This document shows positions 8,601 to 16,473 of a stretch of DNA of 64,000 nucleotides, one piece after another. A model generated the notes under the pieces. It ran no database searches, was not told where the DNA came from, and saw only the letters and a program-made list of their open reading frames with translations. The translations under genes were made by a program, and so were the position numbers. Position 1 is the stretch's first letter. Every line of letters starts with the position of its first letter. The stretch comes from Streptomyces galbus (GTDB lineage: Bacteria > Actinomycetota > Actinomycetes > Streptomycetales > Streptomycetaceae): NCBI RefSeq assembly GCF_005280195.1, contig NZ_SZPR01000026.1, positions 40,518 through 104,517 on the forward strand, read 5' to 3'.

Positions 8601-9914
8601 GACGTTGTCCGTGGAGGCGGTCCAGGTCAGCTTGATCTTCCCGGCGCCGGGCTCGGTGTACGCCAGGTTGCCGGGCGCGGTCGGCGCCTGGGTGTCGCCG
8701 GTGTCGCCCCTGCGGGTGACGGTGGTGCTGTCGGCGGACTGGTTGCCCGCCGCGTCCCTCGCCCGCACGTAGTAGGAGACGGTCTCGGCGGCGGGGCGGG
8801 TGTCGGTGTAGGCGGTGACGTCCCCGCCGACGCTGGTCAGCAGGGAGCCGTTCGCGTAGATGTCGTAGCCGGTCACCCCGATGTTGTCGGTGGCGGCGTT
8901 CCAGGTCAGCCGGATCTGGCCGGTGGCCGGCTCGGTCAGCGCGAGGTTCGCCGGGGCGCTGGGCGCCTGGGTGTCGCCGCCCTGCGGCCCGTAGATCTCC
9001 AGCTCGGAGATCTGGGCCGCGGGCTGGACCGTGTTGGCCGTGACCAGCACCCGCACGTAGCGGGTCGTGGTGGCGTCGAAGGAGATCGTGGCCGCGTTGC
9101 CGCTCGTCGGGTCGAAGCCGTACGCCTTTACCGCCGTGAGGTCGGTGAAGTCGCTGCCGTTGGTGCTGCCCTGGATCTTCAGCGTCTGGCTGCGGCTCTC
9201 CCAGGCGGCGGGCAGCCTCAGCACGATGCGGTCCACGCGCACGGAGGAGCCGAGGTCGGCCTGCAGCCACTGCGGCAGGGCGTTGTTGGAACTCTCCCAG
9301 TAGGTAGCCCGGTTGCCGTCGTTGGCGTTGCCCGCGGCGTAGACCTGTGTGGTGCTGCTCGCGGTCAGGGTGCGGCCGGCGGCGAGGTTGGCGGACGAGC
9401 CGGTGGCGGCGTGCACCTCCAGCTCGGAGAGCTGCGCCGCCCGCCAGCCGGTGTTGGCGGTGACGGCGATCCGCACGAACCGGGTCTGGGCGGCCGGGAA
9501 GGCGACCGTCACGGTGTTGGCTGAGGCGGGGCTGAAGGTGTACGTGGCGCTGGTCTTCAGGGTGCTGAAGCTGGTCCCGTCGGCGCTGCCCTGCACGGCG
9601 AGGGTCTGGTCGCGGCTCTCCCAGCCCGCGGGCAGCTTCAGGACGACCTCGTCGACGCGCTGGGTGGCGCCGAGGTCGGTCTGCACCCACTGCGGGAGCC
9701 CGGAGCCCGCGCTCTCCCAGTACGTGCCCTGGTTGCCGTCGGTGATGTTGGGGGCCGCGTAGCCGCTCTGGGCGCTGCTCGCCGACGCGGTGTCGCCGAG
9801 CGCGATGTTGGGGCCCCCGGCGGCGCGGGCGGCGAGCACTGGGCCGCCCAGGGCCAGGAGGCTGGTCACGATCACGGTGCTCAGGGCCCGTGATCTCCTT
9901 CGGTGGAATGTCAT
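5628..9914 (-). CDS. Secreted multimodular GH87 alpha-1,3-glucanase/mycodextranase
   Basis: 1428 residues. Order: signal peptide (1-32); two F5/8 type C (discoidin) domains (about 35-172, 173-310); two fibronectin III domains (311-495); a third discoidin domain (496-645); two CARDB domains (645-873); a CBM6-like domain starting MYEAEDG (875-1010); then a parallel beta-helix catalytic domain to the end. Asp1190 in FADGVNMTNG and Asp1213/Asp1214 in ATGDDSF have exactly the 23/24-residue spacing of the three essential Asp residues known in Agl-KA and AglFH1, which identifies GH87. It should cut alpha-1,3-glucan or nigeran in fungal walls outside the cell. ATG 9914 is preceded by GAGG. Endo-glucanase and mycodextranase activity cannot be told apart here. 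Confidence 0.92.
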   Translation of the reverse strand: MTFHRRRSRALSTVIVTSLLALGGPVLAARAAGGPNIALGDTASASSAQSGYAAPNITDGNQGTYWESAGSGLPQWVQTDLGATQRVDEVVLKLPAGWESRDQTLAVQGSADGTSFSTLKTSATYTFSPASANTVTVAFPAAQTRFVRIAVTANTGWRAAQLSELEVHAATGSSANLAAGRTLTASSTTQVYAAGNANDGNRATYWESSNNALPQWLQADLGSSVRVDRIVLRLPAAWESRSQTLKIQGSTNGSDFTDLTAVKAYGFDPTSGNAATISFDATTTRYVRVLVTANTVQPAAQISELEIYGPQGGDTQAPSAPANLALTEPATGQIRLTWNAATDNIGVTGYDIYANGSLLTSVGGDVTAYTDTRPAAETVSYYVRARDAAGNQSADSTTVTRRGDTGDTQAPTAPGNLAYTEPGAGKIKLTWTASTDNVGVAKYEIYANNALRATVAGDVTTYTDTQPTTSTVTYTVRARDATGNQSAPSNGVTRNGTGGGGSDLAVGKPISASSVVYTYVAENANDNNVGTYWEGAGGSYPNTLTVKLGANADLDHLVLRLNPDAAWSRRTQTIEVLGREQKADGFTSLVAAKSYTFDPADGNTVTVPVAARVADVQLKFTANSGSSAGQLAEFQVIGVPAPNPDLEVTGLSVSPAAPVESDALTVSATVRNSGPADAPASSLAVRLGGTKVASAQVGPLAAGAQTTVTASLGQREAGTYPLSAVADESDAVIEQNETNNTYTSPTALVVKPVESADLVASSVTTTPSSPAAGDTVTFRVSLKNQGNKASAAGSHGVTLTLTDAQGGTAKTLSGAYSGTLAAGASTDVELGPWTAANGSYTVRTVIADDPNELPVKRQNNTAAQPLFVGRGAHMPYDMYEAEDGTVGGGATVVGPNRTIGDIAGEASGRKAVSLDATGEYVEFTTRAATNTLVTRFSLPDAPGGGGIDSTIDVYVDGVFKKALPLTSKYAWLYGAEASPGNSPSAGAPRHIYDEAHILLGETVPKGSRIRLQKDAANTSTYAIDFINLEQATPAANPDPATYTVPTGFTHQAVQDALDKVRMDTTGKLVGVYLPPGDYETSSKFQVYGKAVQVVGAGPWFTTFHAPASQENTDIGFRAEASAKGSVFKGFAYFGNYTSRIDGPGKVFDFSNVSDIVIDDVWNEHTVCLYWGANTDRMTIKNSRIRDLFADGVNMTNGSTDNLVTNNDARATGDDSFALFSAIDAGGADEKNNVFENLTTTLTWRAAGVAVYGGYHNTFRNIHIADTLVYSGITISSLDFGYPMNGFGTDPTTFENISVVRAGGHFWGQQTFPGIWLFSASKVFQGIRVNHVDIVDPTYSGIMFQTQYLNGQPVNPIKDTVFTDISVTGAHKSGDVFDAKSGFGLWANEMPEPGQGPAVGEVTFNGLEMSNNAVDVRNTTSTFKININP

Positions 9915-9954
9915 CGGTCCTCGATCTCTCTCCGCCGCTGCTGTCGACGGGGAG

Positions 9955-9974
9955 GCGCAGTTAGTTTTTTGCGC
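9955..9974 (-). promoter_or_regulatory. Candidate LacI-type operator before GH87 gene 1
   Basis: GCGCA (9955-9959) and its inverse TGCGC (9970-9974) enclose a T-rich centre about 40 bp upstream of the ATG at 9914. The inverted half-sites match the pentamer found before the other genes of the locus. Confidence 0.4.
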
Positions 9975-10091
9975 TGGCGGCTCAGAGAGTTGCAGAGGAT
10001 CGTCCGATCGTCTACGGATCGGACAGCCTGTCTTGAGCGGCGCCCGCCGCCTGCGCGAGGAGCGGCAGGAGGGCGGACGGGCATGCCGGTG

Positions 10092-10118
10092 CGGCGGCCC
10101 GCCGGGGGCGGACCGCCG
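10092..10118 (-). terminator. Terminator after GH87 gene 2
   Basis: Hairpin with 11 of 12 paired positions and a 3-nt loop, ending 18 bp downstream of the stop codon at 10136. It separates the two GH87 genes into their own transcription units, consistent with the operator-like repeat before each. Confidence 0.6.
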
Positions 10119-10135
10119 TACCGGTGCCGCGGTCC

Positions 10136-13100
10136 TCAGCCGCCGCGGTTGATGACGAACTGCGAGCCGGGCTCGACGACCACGTCCCCCTGGGCGGAGT
10201 TCGTGATGGTGACGCCGGTCAGCGTCGCGCTGCCGCGCGCCCCGCCCATGGCGAGGATCCCGGAACCGTTCAGGGACCTGTCGATGGTGACGCCCCGGAT
10301 CTGCACGCCCGGGGTCGCGCCGCCGCCCGTCTTGAACTGGATGCCGTCGTAGGTGGAGTCGTGGATATCGGTGTCGCGGATCGTGACGCCCGGGATGTCC
10401 TGCCCCTGGGCGAACAGGGTGATGGCGCCGAACTCCTGCGCCTCGCCCCAGAAGGCGCCGCCCGTGCGGTACAGGCCGTTGTTCGCGATGAGCGTCTGGC
10501 CGGAGAAGGGCAGCGGGTCGTGGTCGGTGGCCAGCATGATGCCCGGGTAGTTCATGGTGTCGGAGACCAGGTTGTTCTCGACCGTGTTGCCGTGGCCGCC
10601 GTAGACGGCGATGCCGTTGGCCCGCCAGGGCAACTGGACGGTGTTGTTGCGGAAGTGGTTGTCGTGGCCGACGTCGACGGACGTGTCCTTCACGTACTTG
10701 TTGGCCCACACGGCGAGCGCGTCGTCGCCGGTGTTGCGGAACGAGGAGTTGTAGACGGTCGAGTTGCGGGTGCCGTTGGTGAAGTTGACACCGTCCGCGT
10801 ACGTGTCGCGGATGCGGACACCGCTGAACTCCAGGCCGTCGCCGGGGCCCCACAGCTCGGGGATGTCGGAGTAGTCACGGCCGACCCAGGCGCCGACGTT
10901 GGCGTGCTCGATCCACACGTCGGTGATCCTGGTGTTCTTGCCGAAGCGGCCGTTGAGCGCGACCCCGCCCTCGGCTCCGCCGTCGCCGCCGCGGATGGTG
11001 CCGGACCCGAAGATCGCGATGTCGGAGATCCGGGTGTTGTCGTCGATGTCGAAGCCGAAGTTGCCCTCGTGCGGGTGGTTGATGCCGCCCGCGTCCTGGG
11101 GCGGGATCAGCGAGTAGAGCTGGGAGTGCCACATGCCGGCGCCGCGGACGGTGACGTCCCGGATGCCCACCTGGTTGTACTGGCCCCGGTCGAGCGGGTC
11201 GTCGGTGAGGATCTTCTTCTCCTGGCGCCACTGCCCGGCAGGGATCCAGACGCAGGGGATCTGCCCGTTCTGGTCCGCGGTGACGGCGCGTTGGAGGGCG
11301 TCGGAGTCGTCGACGCCGTCGTTGGGCACCGCGCCGTAGTCCGTGATGGAGGCGCACTCGGCGGGCTTGGCGGCCGGGGGCGCCACCTGTTCCAGGTCGA
11401 CGAGGTCGATGACGTAGTACGCGGCGCCGTCACCGGCGTCCCGCTGGAGGCGGAACCGGGTGCCGGCCGGGTAGGTGTCGCTGAGCAGGGCGTGGGACTC
11501 GTCGAAGAGCCGCCGGGCGTCGCCGCCGGGCCGGTTGGTCAGGCCCTCCGGATCGTCGGTGGTGCCGTACAGCCAGCTGTGCTTGGACGACAGGGTCAGC
11601 TTGCGCACGAACGTCCCGTCCGCGTAGAGACTGAGGGTCGCCTCCTGTCCGCCGCCGCCCGGTGCGTCCGGGATCGAGTTGCGCACGACGACGGAGTTGG
11701 ACGGGGTGGTGGACGTGAACTCGACGTACTGGCCGGTCGAGGTGAGCCGGACCGACCTGCGCCCGGAGGACTCGGTGGCGAAGTTCGTGTGCCCGAAGGT
11801 GCGCTTGGCGTCGGTGGTCAGCAGGGTGCCGTCGTAGCGGCCGTCCTCCGCCTCGTACTCCGTGTACGGCACGGCGGCGCCACGTCCGACGACGAGGGAG
11901 CGGGCGAAGGTGTTGTTGTCCTCGTTCGTCTCCTTGACCACGTCGGTGGCGTCGGCCGTGGCGGCGAGCGTCGCCCCGCCGTCGGTGGCCGTCCAGGTGC
12001 CGGGAACGGCCACGGTGACGGACCCGCCCGCCGCGACGGCGCCGGTGGTGCCGTCGAGCGTGGTGCCGCCGGCGGTGAGGCGGGTGACGGTGCCCGCCGG
12101 TGCGGTGGTGGTGCCGCGGTTGTGGACGGTGACGGTGAAGGACACCTTGGCACCCGCGGCCGGGGCGGTGGGGTCGGTGGCGATGCCCGTGACGGTCAGG
12201 TCGGGGCCCGGGCTCCGGTCGACGACCAGCTTCGTCGCCGCGGTCCGGCTGTTGTTGGTGTCGTCCTGCTCGGGGACGGTACCGCGGGGGTCCACCACCG
12301 CGGAGACGCCGTAGGAGCCGGCCGGCCGCTTGCCCACGGCCACCGCGACGGTCGTCGAGGCCCCGGCCGCGAGCGGGCCGACGGCGGCGGAACCGGCGAC
12401 GGCGCCTTCGAGGCTGACGTCGACGGTGGTGGCGGGCGCGGGTGCGGAGCCGGCGTTGCGCACGGTGGCGTTCACCGTGACCGGGTCGGCCTCGGTGGGC
12501 GCGGCCGGCTTCCAGTCCAGGCCGGTGAGCGTGAGGTCCGGGTTGGGCGCCGCCGTGCCGACCACCTGCAACTCGGCGACCTGGCCGCCGGGGGCGCCGG
12601 TGTTGGAGAAGAAGGTGAGGCGGACGTCGGCGTAGCGGCCGGTGACGGCTACGGTGACGGAGTTCTGCCCGGCGGACGGGCTGAAGGCGTAGTCCGCGCG
12701 GGCCTTGAGCTGGACGAAGTCGGTCGCCGACTGTTCGCGTCCGAGCACCTGGAAGGACTGGGTGCGCGGTCCCCAGGCCGGGTCGGGGTCGAGCTTGACC
12801 ACGACGGCCTGGAGGTCGGCGTTCGCGCCGAGCTTCACCGTCAGGCTGGACGGGAATCCCGACGACTCCCAGTAGGTGCCGGCGGTGTCGTCGACGGCGT
12901 TGGCCGCGACGTAGGTCTGGGTGGTCGAGGTCGCCTCGACCGGCTTGCCGCGCGCCAGGTTCGAGCCGGTGGCCGGCGGCGGATCGGTCGGGTCCTGCCC
13001 TTGCCCGTACACTTCCAGCTCGGCCAACTGGGCCGCGTTCCAGCCGCTGTTGGCGCTCACCTGCACGCGGACGTAGCGGGCGGTGGCGGCGCCGGTGTCG

Positions 13101-13528
13101 ATGCCGACCGTGTTGGCCTGCGCAGGGGTGAAGGCGCGGGCGGCGGAGGCGGCGAGCGCGGTGAAGGCGCTGCCGTCGGTGCTGCCCAGCACGGCGAGCG
13201 TCTGGGTGCGCGCCTCCCAGGTGGCGGGCAGCTTCAGCACCACCCGGTCGACGCGGACAGCGCTGCCCAGGTCGACCTGCACCCAGGCGGGGAACGCCCC
13301 GGCGGGACCCTCCCAGTACGACTGCTGGGTGCCGTCGGTGACCTGGCCCGCCGGGTATCCGTCGTGCGCGCCGCTCGCGCCGGTCCGCTTGCCCAGGGCC
13401 AGGTTCACCTCGGCGGCCGCGCCGGCGGGAACGGCGTACGCGCCGGCGGGCAGCAGCGCGAGGGCGAGCAGTGCCGCGATCAGGGCGCCGACGGTCGTCC
13501 GCAGGCGCGCGTGTCTCCCTCTCATCAT
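10136..13528 (-). CDS. Secreted multimodular GH87 alpha-1,3-glucanase/mycodextranase
   Basis: 1130 residues: signal peptide (1-33), two discoidin domains (about 38-180 and 190-330), two CARDB domains (330-555), a CBM6-like domain starting YEAEDG (560-700), and a beta-helix catalytic domain (715-end). Catalytic Asp912 in YADGVNFTNG and Asp935/Asp936 in NTGDDAL keep the exact GH87 spacing. Compared with its neighbour it lacks one discoidin and both fibronectin domains, and its catalytic domain differs clearly in sequence, so the pair are paralogues or complementary enzymes rather than a recent copy. ATG 13528 or 13525 both fit the GGAGAGG site. The protein should act outside the cell on fungal alpha-glucan. 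Confidence 0.92.
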   Translation of the reverse strand: MMRGRHARLRTTVGALIAALLALALLPAGAYAVPAGAAAEVNLALGKRTGASGAHDGYPAGQVTDGTQQSYWEGPAGAFPAWVQVDLGSAVRVDRVVLKLPATWEARTQTLAVLGSTDGSAFTALAASAARAFTPAQANTVGIDTGAATARYVRVQVSANSGWNAAQLAELEVYGQGQDPTDPPPATGSNLARGKPVEATSTTQTYVAANAVDDTAGTYWESSGFPSSLTVKLGANADLQAVVVKLDPDPAWGPRTQSFQVLGREQSATDFVQLKARADYAFSPSAGQNSVTVAVTGRYADVRLTFFSNTGAPGGQVAELQVVGTAAPNPDLTLTGLDWKPAAPTEADPVTVNATVRNAGSAPAPATTVDVSLEGAVAGSAAVGPLAAGASTTVAVAVGKRPAGSYGVSAVVDPRGTVPEQDDTNNSRTAATKLVVDRSPGPDLTVTGIATDPTAPAAGAKVSFTVTVHNRGTTTAPAGTVTRLTAGGTTLDGTTGAVAAGGSVTVAVPGTWTATDGGATLAATADATDVVKETNEDNNTFARSLVVGRGAAVPYTEYEAEDGRYDGTLLTTDAKRTFGHTNFATESSGRRSVRLTSTGQYVEFTSTTPSNSVVVRNSIPDAPGGGGQEATLSLYADGTFVRKLTLSSKHSWLYGTTDDPEGLTNRPGGDARRLFDESHALLSDTYPAGTRFRLQRDAGDGAAYYVIDLVDLEQVAPPAAKPAECASITDYGAVPNDGVDDSDALQRAVTADQNGQIPCVWIPAGQWRQEKKILTDDPLDRGQYNQVGIRDVTVRGAGMWHSQLYSLIPPQDAGGINHPHEGNFGFDIDDNTRISDIAIFGSGTIRGGDGGAEGGVALNGRFGKNTRITDVWIEHANVGAWVGRDYSDIPELWGPGDGLEFSGVRIRDTYADGVNFTNGTRNSTVYNSSFRNTGDDALAVWANKYVKDTSVDVGHDNHFRNNTVQLPWRANGIAVYGGHGNTVENNLVSDTMNYPGIMLATDHDPLPFSGQTLIANNGLYRTGGAFWGEAQEFGAITLFAQGQDIPGVTIRDTDIHDSTYDGIQFKTGGGATPGVQIRGVTIDRSLNGSGILAMGGARGSATLTGVTITNSAQGDVVVEPGSQFVINRGG

Positions 13529-13605
13529 GGCCTCTCCGTGATCCGGCCGCGGTGCATGACCAGTGGTGGACTGCGACGCCTGAATGCGGTTTTGAGTTAA
13601 TTCGT

Positions 13606-13618
13606 CAAATATTTGCGT
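13606..13618 (-). promoter_or_regulatory. Candidate operator before GH87 gene 2
   Basis: A 10-bp palindrome CAAATATTTG (13606-13615) followed by CGT, in an unusually AT-rich island about 80 bp upstream of the start at 13528. The half TTTGCGT resembles the TTTGCGC elements at the other promoters of the locus. Confidence 0.4.
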
Positions 13619-13741
13619 CGCTGACGAGACAGGTTTCTAGCAGATGAAGACTTTGTCAACGGCCGTCACAGGACGGGCCGTTCAGGGCACGCAGCTCGCG
13701 GTCGCCGTGGACGGCCCCGGAGGGCGGCAGGCGGAAACGCA

Positions 13742-13785
13742 GCCGGCGCCGGCACCCGGGAGACGTTCCGGGTGCCGGCGCCGGC
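13742..13785 (-). terminator. Strong hairpin terminator after the LacI-type gene
   Basis: Perfect 18-bp arms at 13742-13759 and 13768-13785 around an 8-nt loop, beginning 18 bp after the stop codon at 13804. It isolates the regulator from the GH87 genes. Confidence 0.85.
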
Positions 13786-13803
13786 CGGTGCGACGGGGCG
13801 GGG

Positions 13804-14814
13804 TCAGCCCGCGGGAGCCTGCGCGGTCGAGCCGCGGACCACCAGTTCCGGCTCGAACAGCAGCTCGCCGGGGTGCGCCTGGGTGCCCTGGATCTGGGCG
13901 CACAGCAGCTCCACCACGGCCCGTCCCATCGCCTCGATGGGCTGGCGGACGGTCGACAGGGGCGGCTCGGTGCAGCTCATGAAGGCGGAGTCGTCGAAGC
14001 CGACGACCGAGACGTCACCCGGCACGGACAGCCCGCGGCGGCGCACCGCCCTGATGGCGCCCAGGGCCAGGGGGTCGCTCGCGCACACGATGCCGGTCAC
14101 GCCCCGCTCCAGCAGGCGGGCGGCGGCCGCCTGTCCGCCTTCGAGCGAGAAGATCGAGCGGACCACGAACTCGTCCGGCAGCGCGCCCCCGGACGCCCGC
14201 GCCACGGCTTGGGCGGCCTGCAGCTTGCGGCCCGAGGGGACGTGGTCGACGGGACCGAGGACCAGGCCGATCCGCTCGTGCCCGAGCGAGGCCAGGTGGC
14301 GCCAGGCCTGCTCGACGGCGACCGCGTCGTCGCACGAGACGCACGGGAAGTCCAGCCCCTCGATGGAGGCGTTGATCAGGACGACCGGGATGTTGCGCTC
14401 GGCGAGCTGGCGGTAGTGCTCGTGCGGCGCGTCGGCCTGGGCGAACAGACCCCCGGCGAACACCACGCCGGATACCTGCTGCTGCAGCAGGAGTTCGACG
14501 TAGTCGGCCTCGGAGACCCCGCCCTGGGTCTGCGTGCACAGCACCGGCGTCAGGCCCTGCTGCGCCAGGGCGCCCCCGATGACCTCGGCGAACGCCGGGA
14601 AGATGGGGTTCTGCAGCTCCGGCAGCACCAGGCCGACCAGCCGGGCCCGCTCGCCGCGGAGCTGCGTCGGCCGCTCGTAGCCGAGGACGTCCAGCGCGGT
14701 GAGCACGGCCTGCCGTGTCGCCTCGGAGACACCGGGCTTCCCGTTGAGGACACGGCTCACCGTGGCCTCGCTGACCCCCACCTTCTTGGCCACCTGAGCA
14801 AGTCGTCGCGTCAT
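13804..14814 (-). CDS. LacI-family transcriptional regulator
   Basis: 336 residues. The N-terminal helix-turn-helix is classic for LacI (VAKKVGVSEATVSRVLNGKP, about residues 8-27) with the hinge region after it. A periplasmic-binding-protein-like effector domain follows, starting RLVGLVLPELQNPIFPAF (about 60). It should bind operators as a dimer and release them with a sugar ligand. It heads the alpha-glucan locus, facing the same way as all seven genes, so it is the likely local repressor. Its own upstream region has tandem GCGCAA copies 14-29 bp before the ATG, suggesting autoregulation. The inducer is inferred to be a glucan breakdown product. Confidence 0.93.
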   Translation of the reverse strand: MTRRLAQVAKKVGVSEATVSRVLNGKPGVSEATRQAVLTALDVLGYERPTQLRGERARLVGLVLPELQNPIFPAFAEVIGGALAQQGLTPVLCTQTQGGVSEADYVELLLQQQVSGVVFAGGLFAQADAPHEHYRQLAERNIPVVLINASIEGLDFPCVSCDDAVAVEQAWRHLASLGHERIGLVLGPVDHVPSGRKLQAAQAVARASGGALPDEFVVRSIFSLEGGQAAAARLLERGVTGIVCASDPLALGAIRAVRRRGLSVPGDVSVVGFDDSAFMSCTEPPLSTVRQPIEAMGRAVVELLCAQIQGTQAHPGELLFEPELVVRGSTAQAPAG

Positions 14815-14827
14815 GTCTGCAAGGCTA

Positions 14828-14843
14828 GCGCAAGAAGCGCAAA
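14828..14843 (-). promoter_or_regulatory. Tandem GCGCAA motif before the regulator gene
   Basis: GCGCAA at 14828-14833 and GCGCAAA at 14837-14843, direct repeats 9 bp apart, just upstream of the ATG at 14814. Read on the transcribed strand this is TTTGCGC-TTC-TTGCGC. Candidate autoregulatory operator in the 240-bp divergent region shared with the beta-propeller gene. Confidence 0.45.
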
Positions 14844-15054
14844 CAGTTTACGTGTCCGTCGCGACTCCTGGGTCGCCGGAACGCAAGCGCGTTGCAAGGC
14901 GGGAGGCGGGCGCCGTGCCGCCGCCCGCGCCGTCCGCCCCCTGGGCGGTGATGGTCAGTGACGGCGCGTAGTGGGACCGTATGAGGGCACCGCGGCCGGG
15001 CCCGGAGCCCTCCGGTCCCCGCAGTCGTGGTGCGACGCCCGGGGAGGGACCCTG

Positions 15055-16461
15055 ATGTTCTCGCCGTTACTCGTCCGTCCGCCGCGGGGCGTGGTGCGCC
15101 GCCGCCTCGCCGCCCTGGTGACAGCCGTGGCACTGCTGACCGCGGGGGTGGCCGGCCTCGCCACCGCCGACGCGGCCGTCCTGCCCGGCCCGTTCGCCTA
15201 CGCCGCCGTCAGCGGCGCGGGCGCCGTCTCCGTGGTGGACGGCGGCAGCACCACCGTCACGTCCACCGTCCCGGTCGGCGGGGCGCCGAGCGGCGTGGCG
15301 GTCAGCCCGGACGGCAGCCGGGTGTACGTCACCGACTCCGGCAACGGCACCGTCTCGGTGATCAACAGCGCCACCCGGGCCGTGACCGCGACCGTCCCGG
15401 TCGGGGCCTCGCCCTACGCGGTGGCCGTCACCCCGGACGGCAGCCAGGTGTACGTGGCCAACTCGGGCGACAACACGGTCTCGGTCATCGACGCCGCCAC
15501 CCGCACCGTCACCGCCACCGTCGGCGTGGGCGTACACCCCGTCGGCGTGGCCGTCGACCCGTCCGGAACCCAGGTCTACGTCACCAACGACAGCGACACC
15601 AACACTCTGTGGGTGATCAGCACCGCCACCCGCGCCGTCACCGGAACGGTGCCGCTCCCCGCCCACGCGTACGGGGTGGCGTTCGCGCCGGACGGCACGC
15701 GCGCCTACGTCGCCCTGGTCAACGGCCGTTCCCTCGCCGTGGTCGACACCGCCACCCGTACGGTGACCTCCACCGTGCCCACCGGCATCGCCCCGCACGG
15801 GGTGGCCGTCTCCCCCGACGGCTCGCTCGTCTACGTCGCCAACCACGACGGCAACAGCGTCTCGGTCGTCGACGCCGCCACCCGCACCACCACCGCCACC
15901 GTCCCGGCCGGTTCGGGCCCCGAGGCCGTCGCCTTCCACCCCTCCGGCACCCGGGCGTACGTCACCGACGGCAACGCCGGCACGGTGACGGTGCTCGACA
16001 CGGCCACCGCCACCGTAGCCTCGACCCTCGCCGTCGGCAGCCGTCCGGCCGGCATCGCCTTCGCCCCGCCCACCGCGGACCTGGGCGTGGCCCTTACGGC
16101 GACCGGCGTCCCCGGGCTGCCGGCCGGCCGCATCACCTACACGCTGACCGTCACCGACAACGGTCCCTCGCCGCTGACGTCGGGCACCGTCACCGCCACC
16201 CTGTCCACCGGCACGACCGCCACCGCCGGCAGCTCCTGCACGGCCGCCGGCAACCGCGTCACCTGCACCGTCGGGGCCCTGGCGCCCGGCGCCACCGCCA
16301 CGCGCACCTTCACGGTGCCGATGGGCACCCTCACCGTGGGCCTGCCCTACACCGTCACCGCACAGCGCACCGCGAGCGCCCCCGCCGACCCCGGCCCCGC
16401 CGACGACACCGCCTCGCGCACCTGCACCGTGATCACGTCGCTGATCATCGACTGCGGCTGA
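15055..16461 (+). CDS. Exported YVTN beta-propeller protein with DUF11-like tail
   Basis: 468 residues. A basic N-terminus and hydrophobic segment (about 10-38) form a signal peptide. Residues about 45-345 hold seven repeats of the pattern GVAVSPDGSxVYVTNxxxNTVSVIDxATxTVTATV, typical of a seven-bladed YncE-like propeller. The last 120 residues resemble a DUF11 beta-sandwich (TYTLTVTDNGPSPLTSGTV) and include paired Cys. No catalytic motif is visible; surface binding or scaffolding is likely. The ATG at 15055 is preceded by GGGAGGGA, which decides against the upstream in-frame ATG at 14971. It is divergent from the LacI-type gene and need not belong to its regulon. Confidence 0.85.
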   Translation: MFSPLLVRPPRGVVRRRLAALVTAVALLTAGVAGLATADAAVLPGPFAYAAVSGAGAVSVVDGGSTTVTSTVPVGGAPSGVAVSPDGSRVYVTDSGNGTVSVINSATRAVTATVPVGASPYAVAVTPDGSQVYVANSGDNTVSVIDAATRTVTATVGVGVHPVGVAVDPSGTQVYVTNDSDTNTLWVISTATRAVTGTVPLPAHAYGVAFAPDGTRAYVALVNGRSLAVVDTATRTVTSTVPTGIAPHGVAVSPDGSLVYVANHDGNSVSVVDAATRTTTATVPAGSGPEAVAFHPSGTRAYVTDGNAGTVTVLDTATATVASTLAVGSRPAGIAFAPPTADLGVALTATGVPGLPAGRITYTLTVTDNGPSPLTSGTVTATLSTGTTATAGSSCTAAGNRVTCTVGALAPGATATRTFTVPMGTLTVGLPYTVTAQRTASAPADPGPADDTASRTCTVITSLIIDCG

Positions 16462-16473
16462 CACCCGCCCGCT

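Noticed and set aside
3877..9690. 1937-codon open frame antisense or frame-shifted to the binding-protein and GH87 genes
   Set aside because: It is an Arg/His/Gln/Pro-rich shadow frame typical of high-GC DNA and covers real genes with clear domains on the same strand in another frame.
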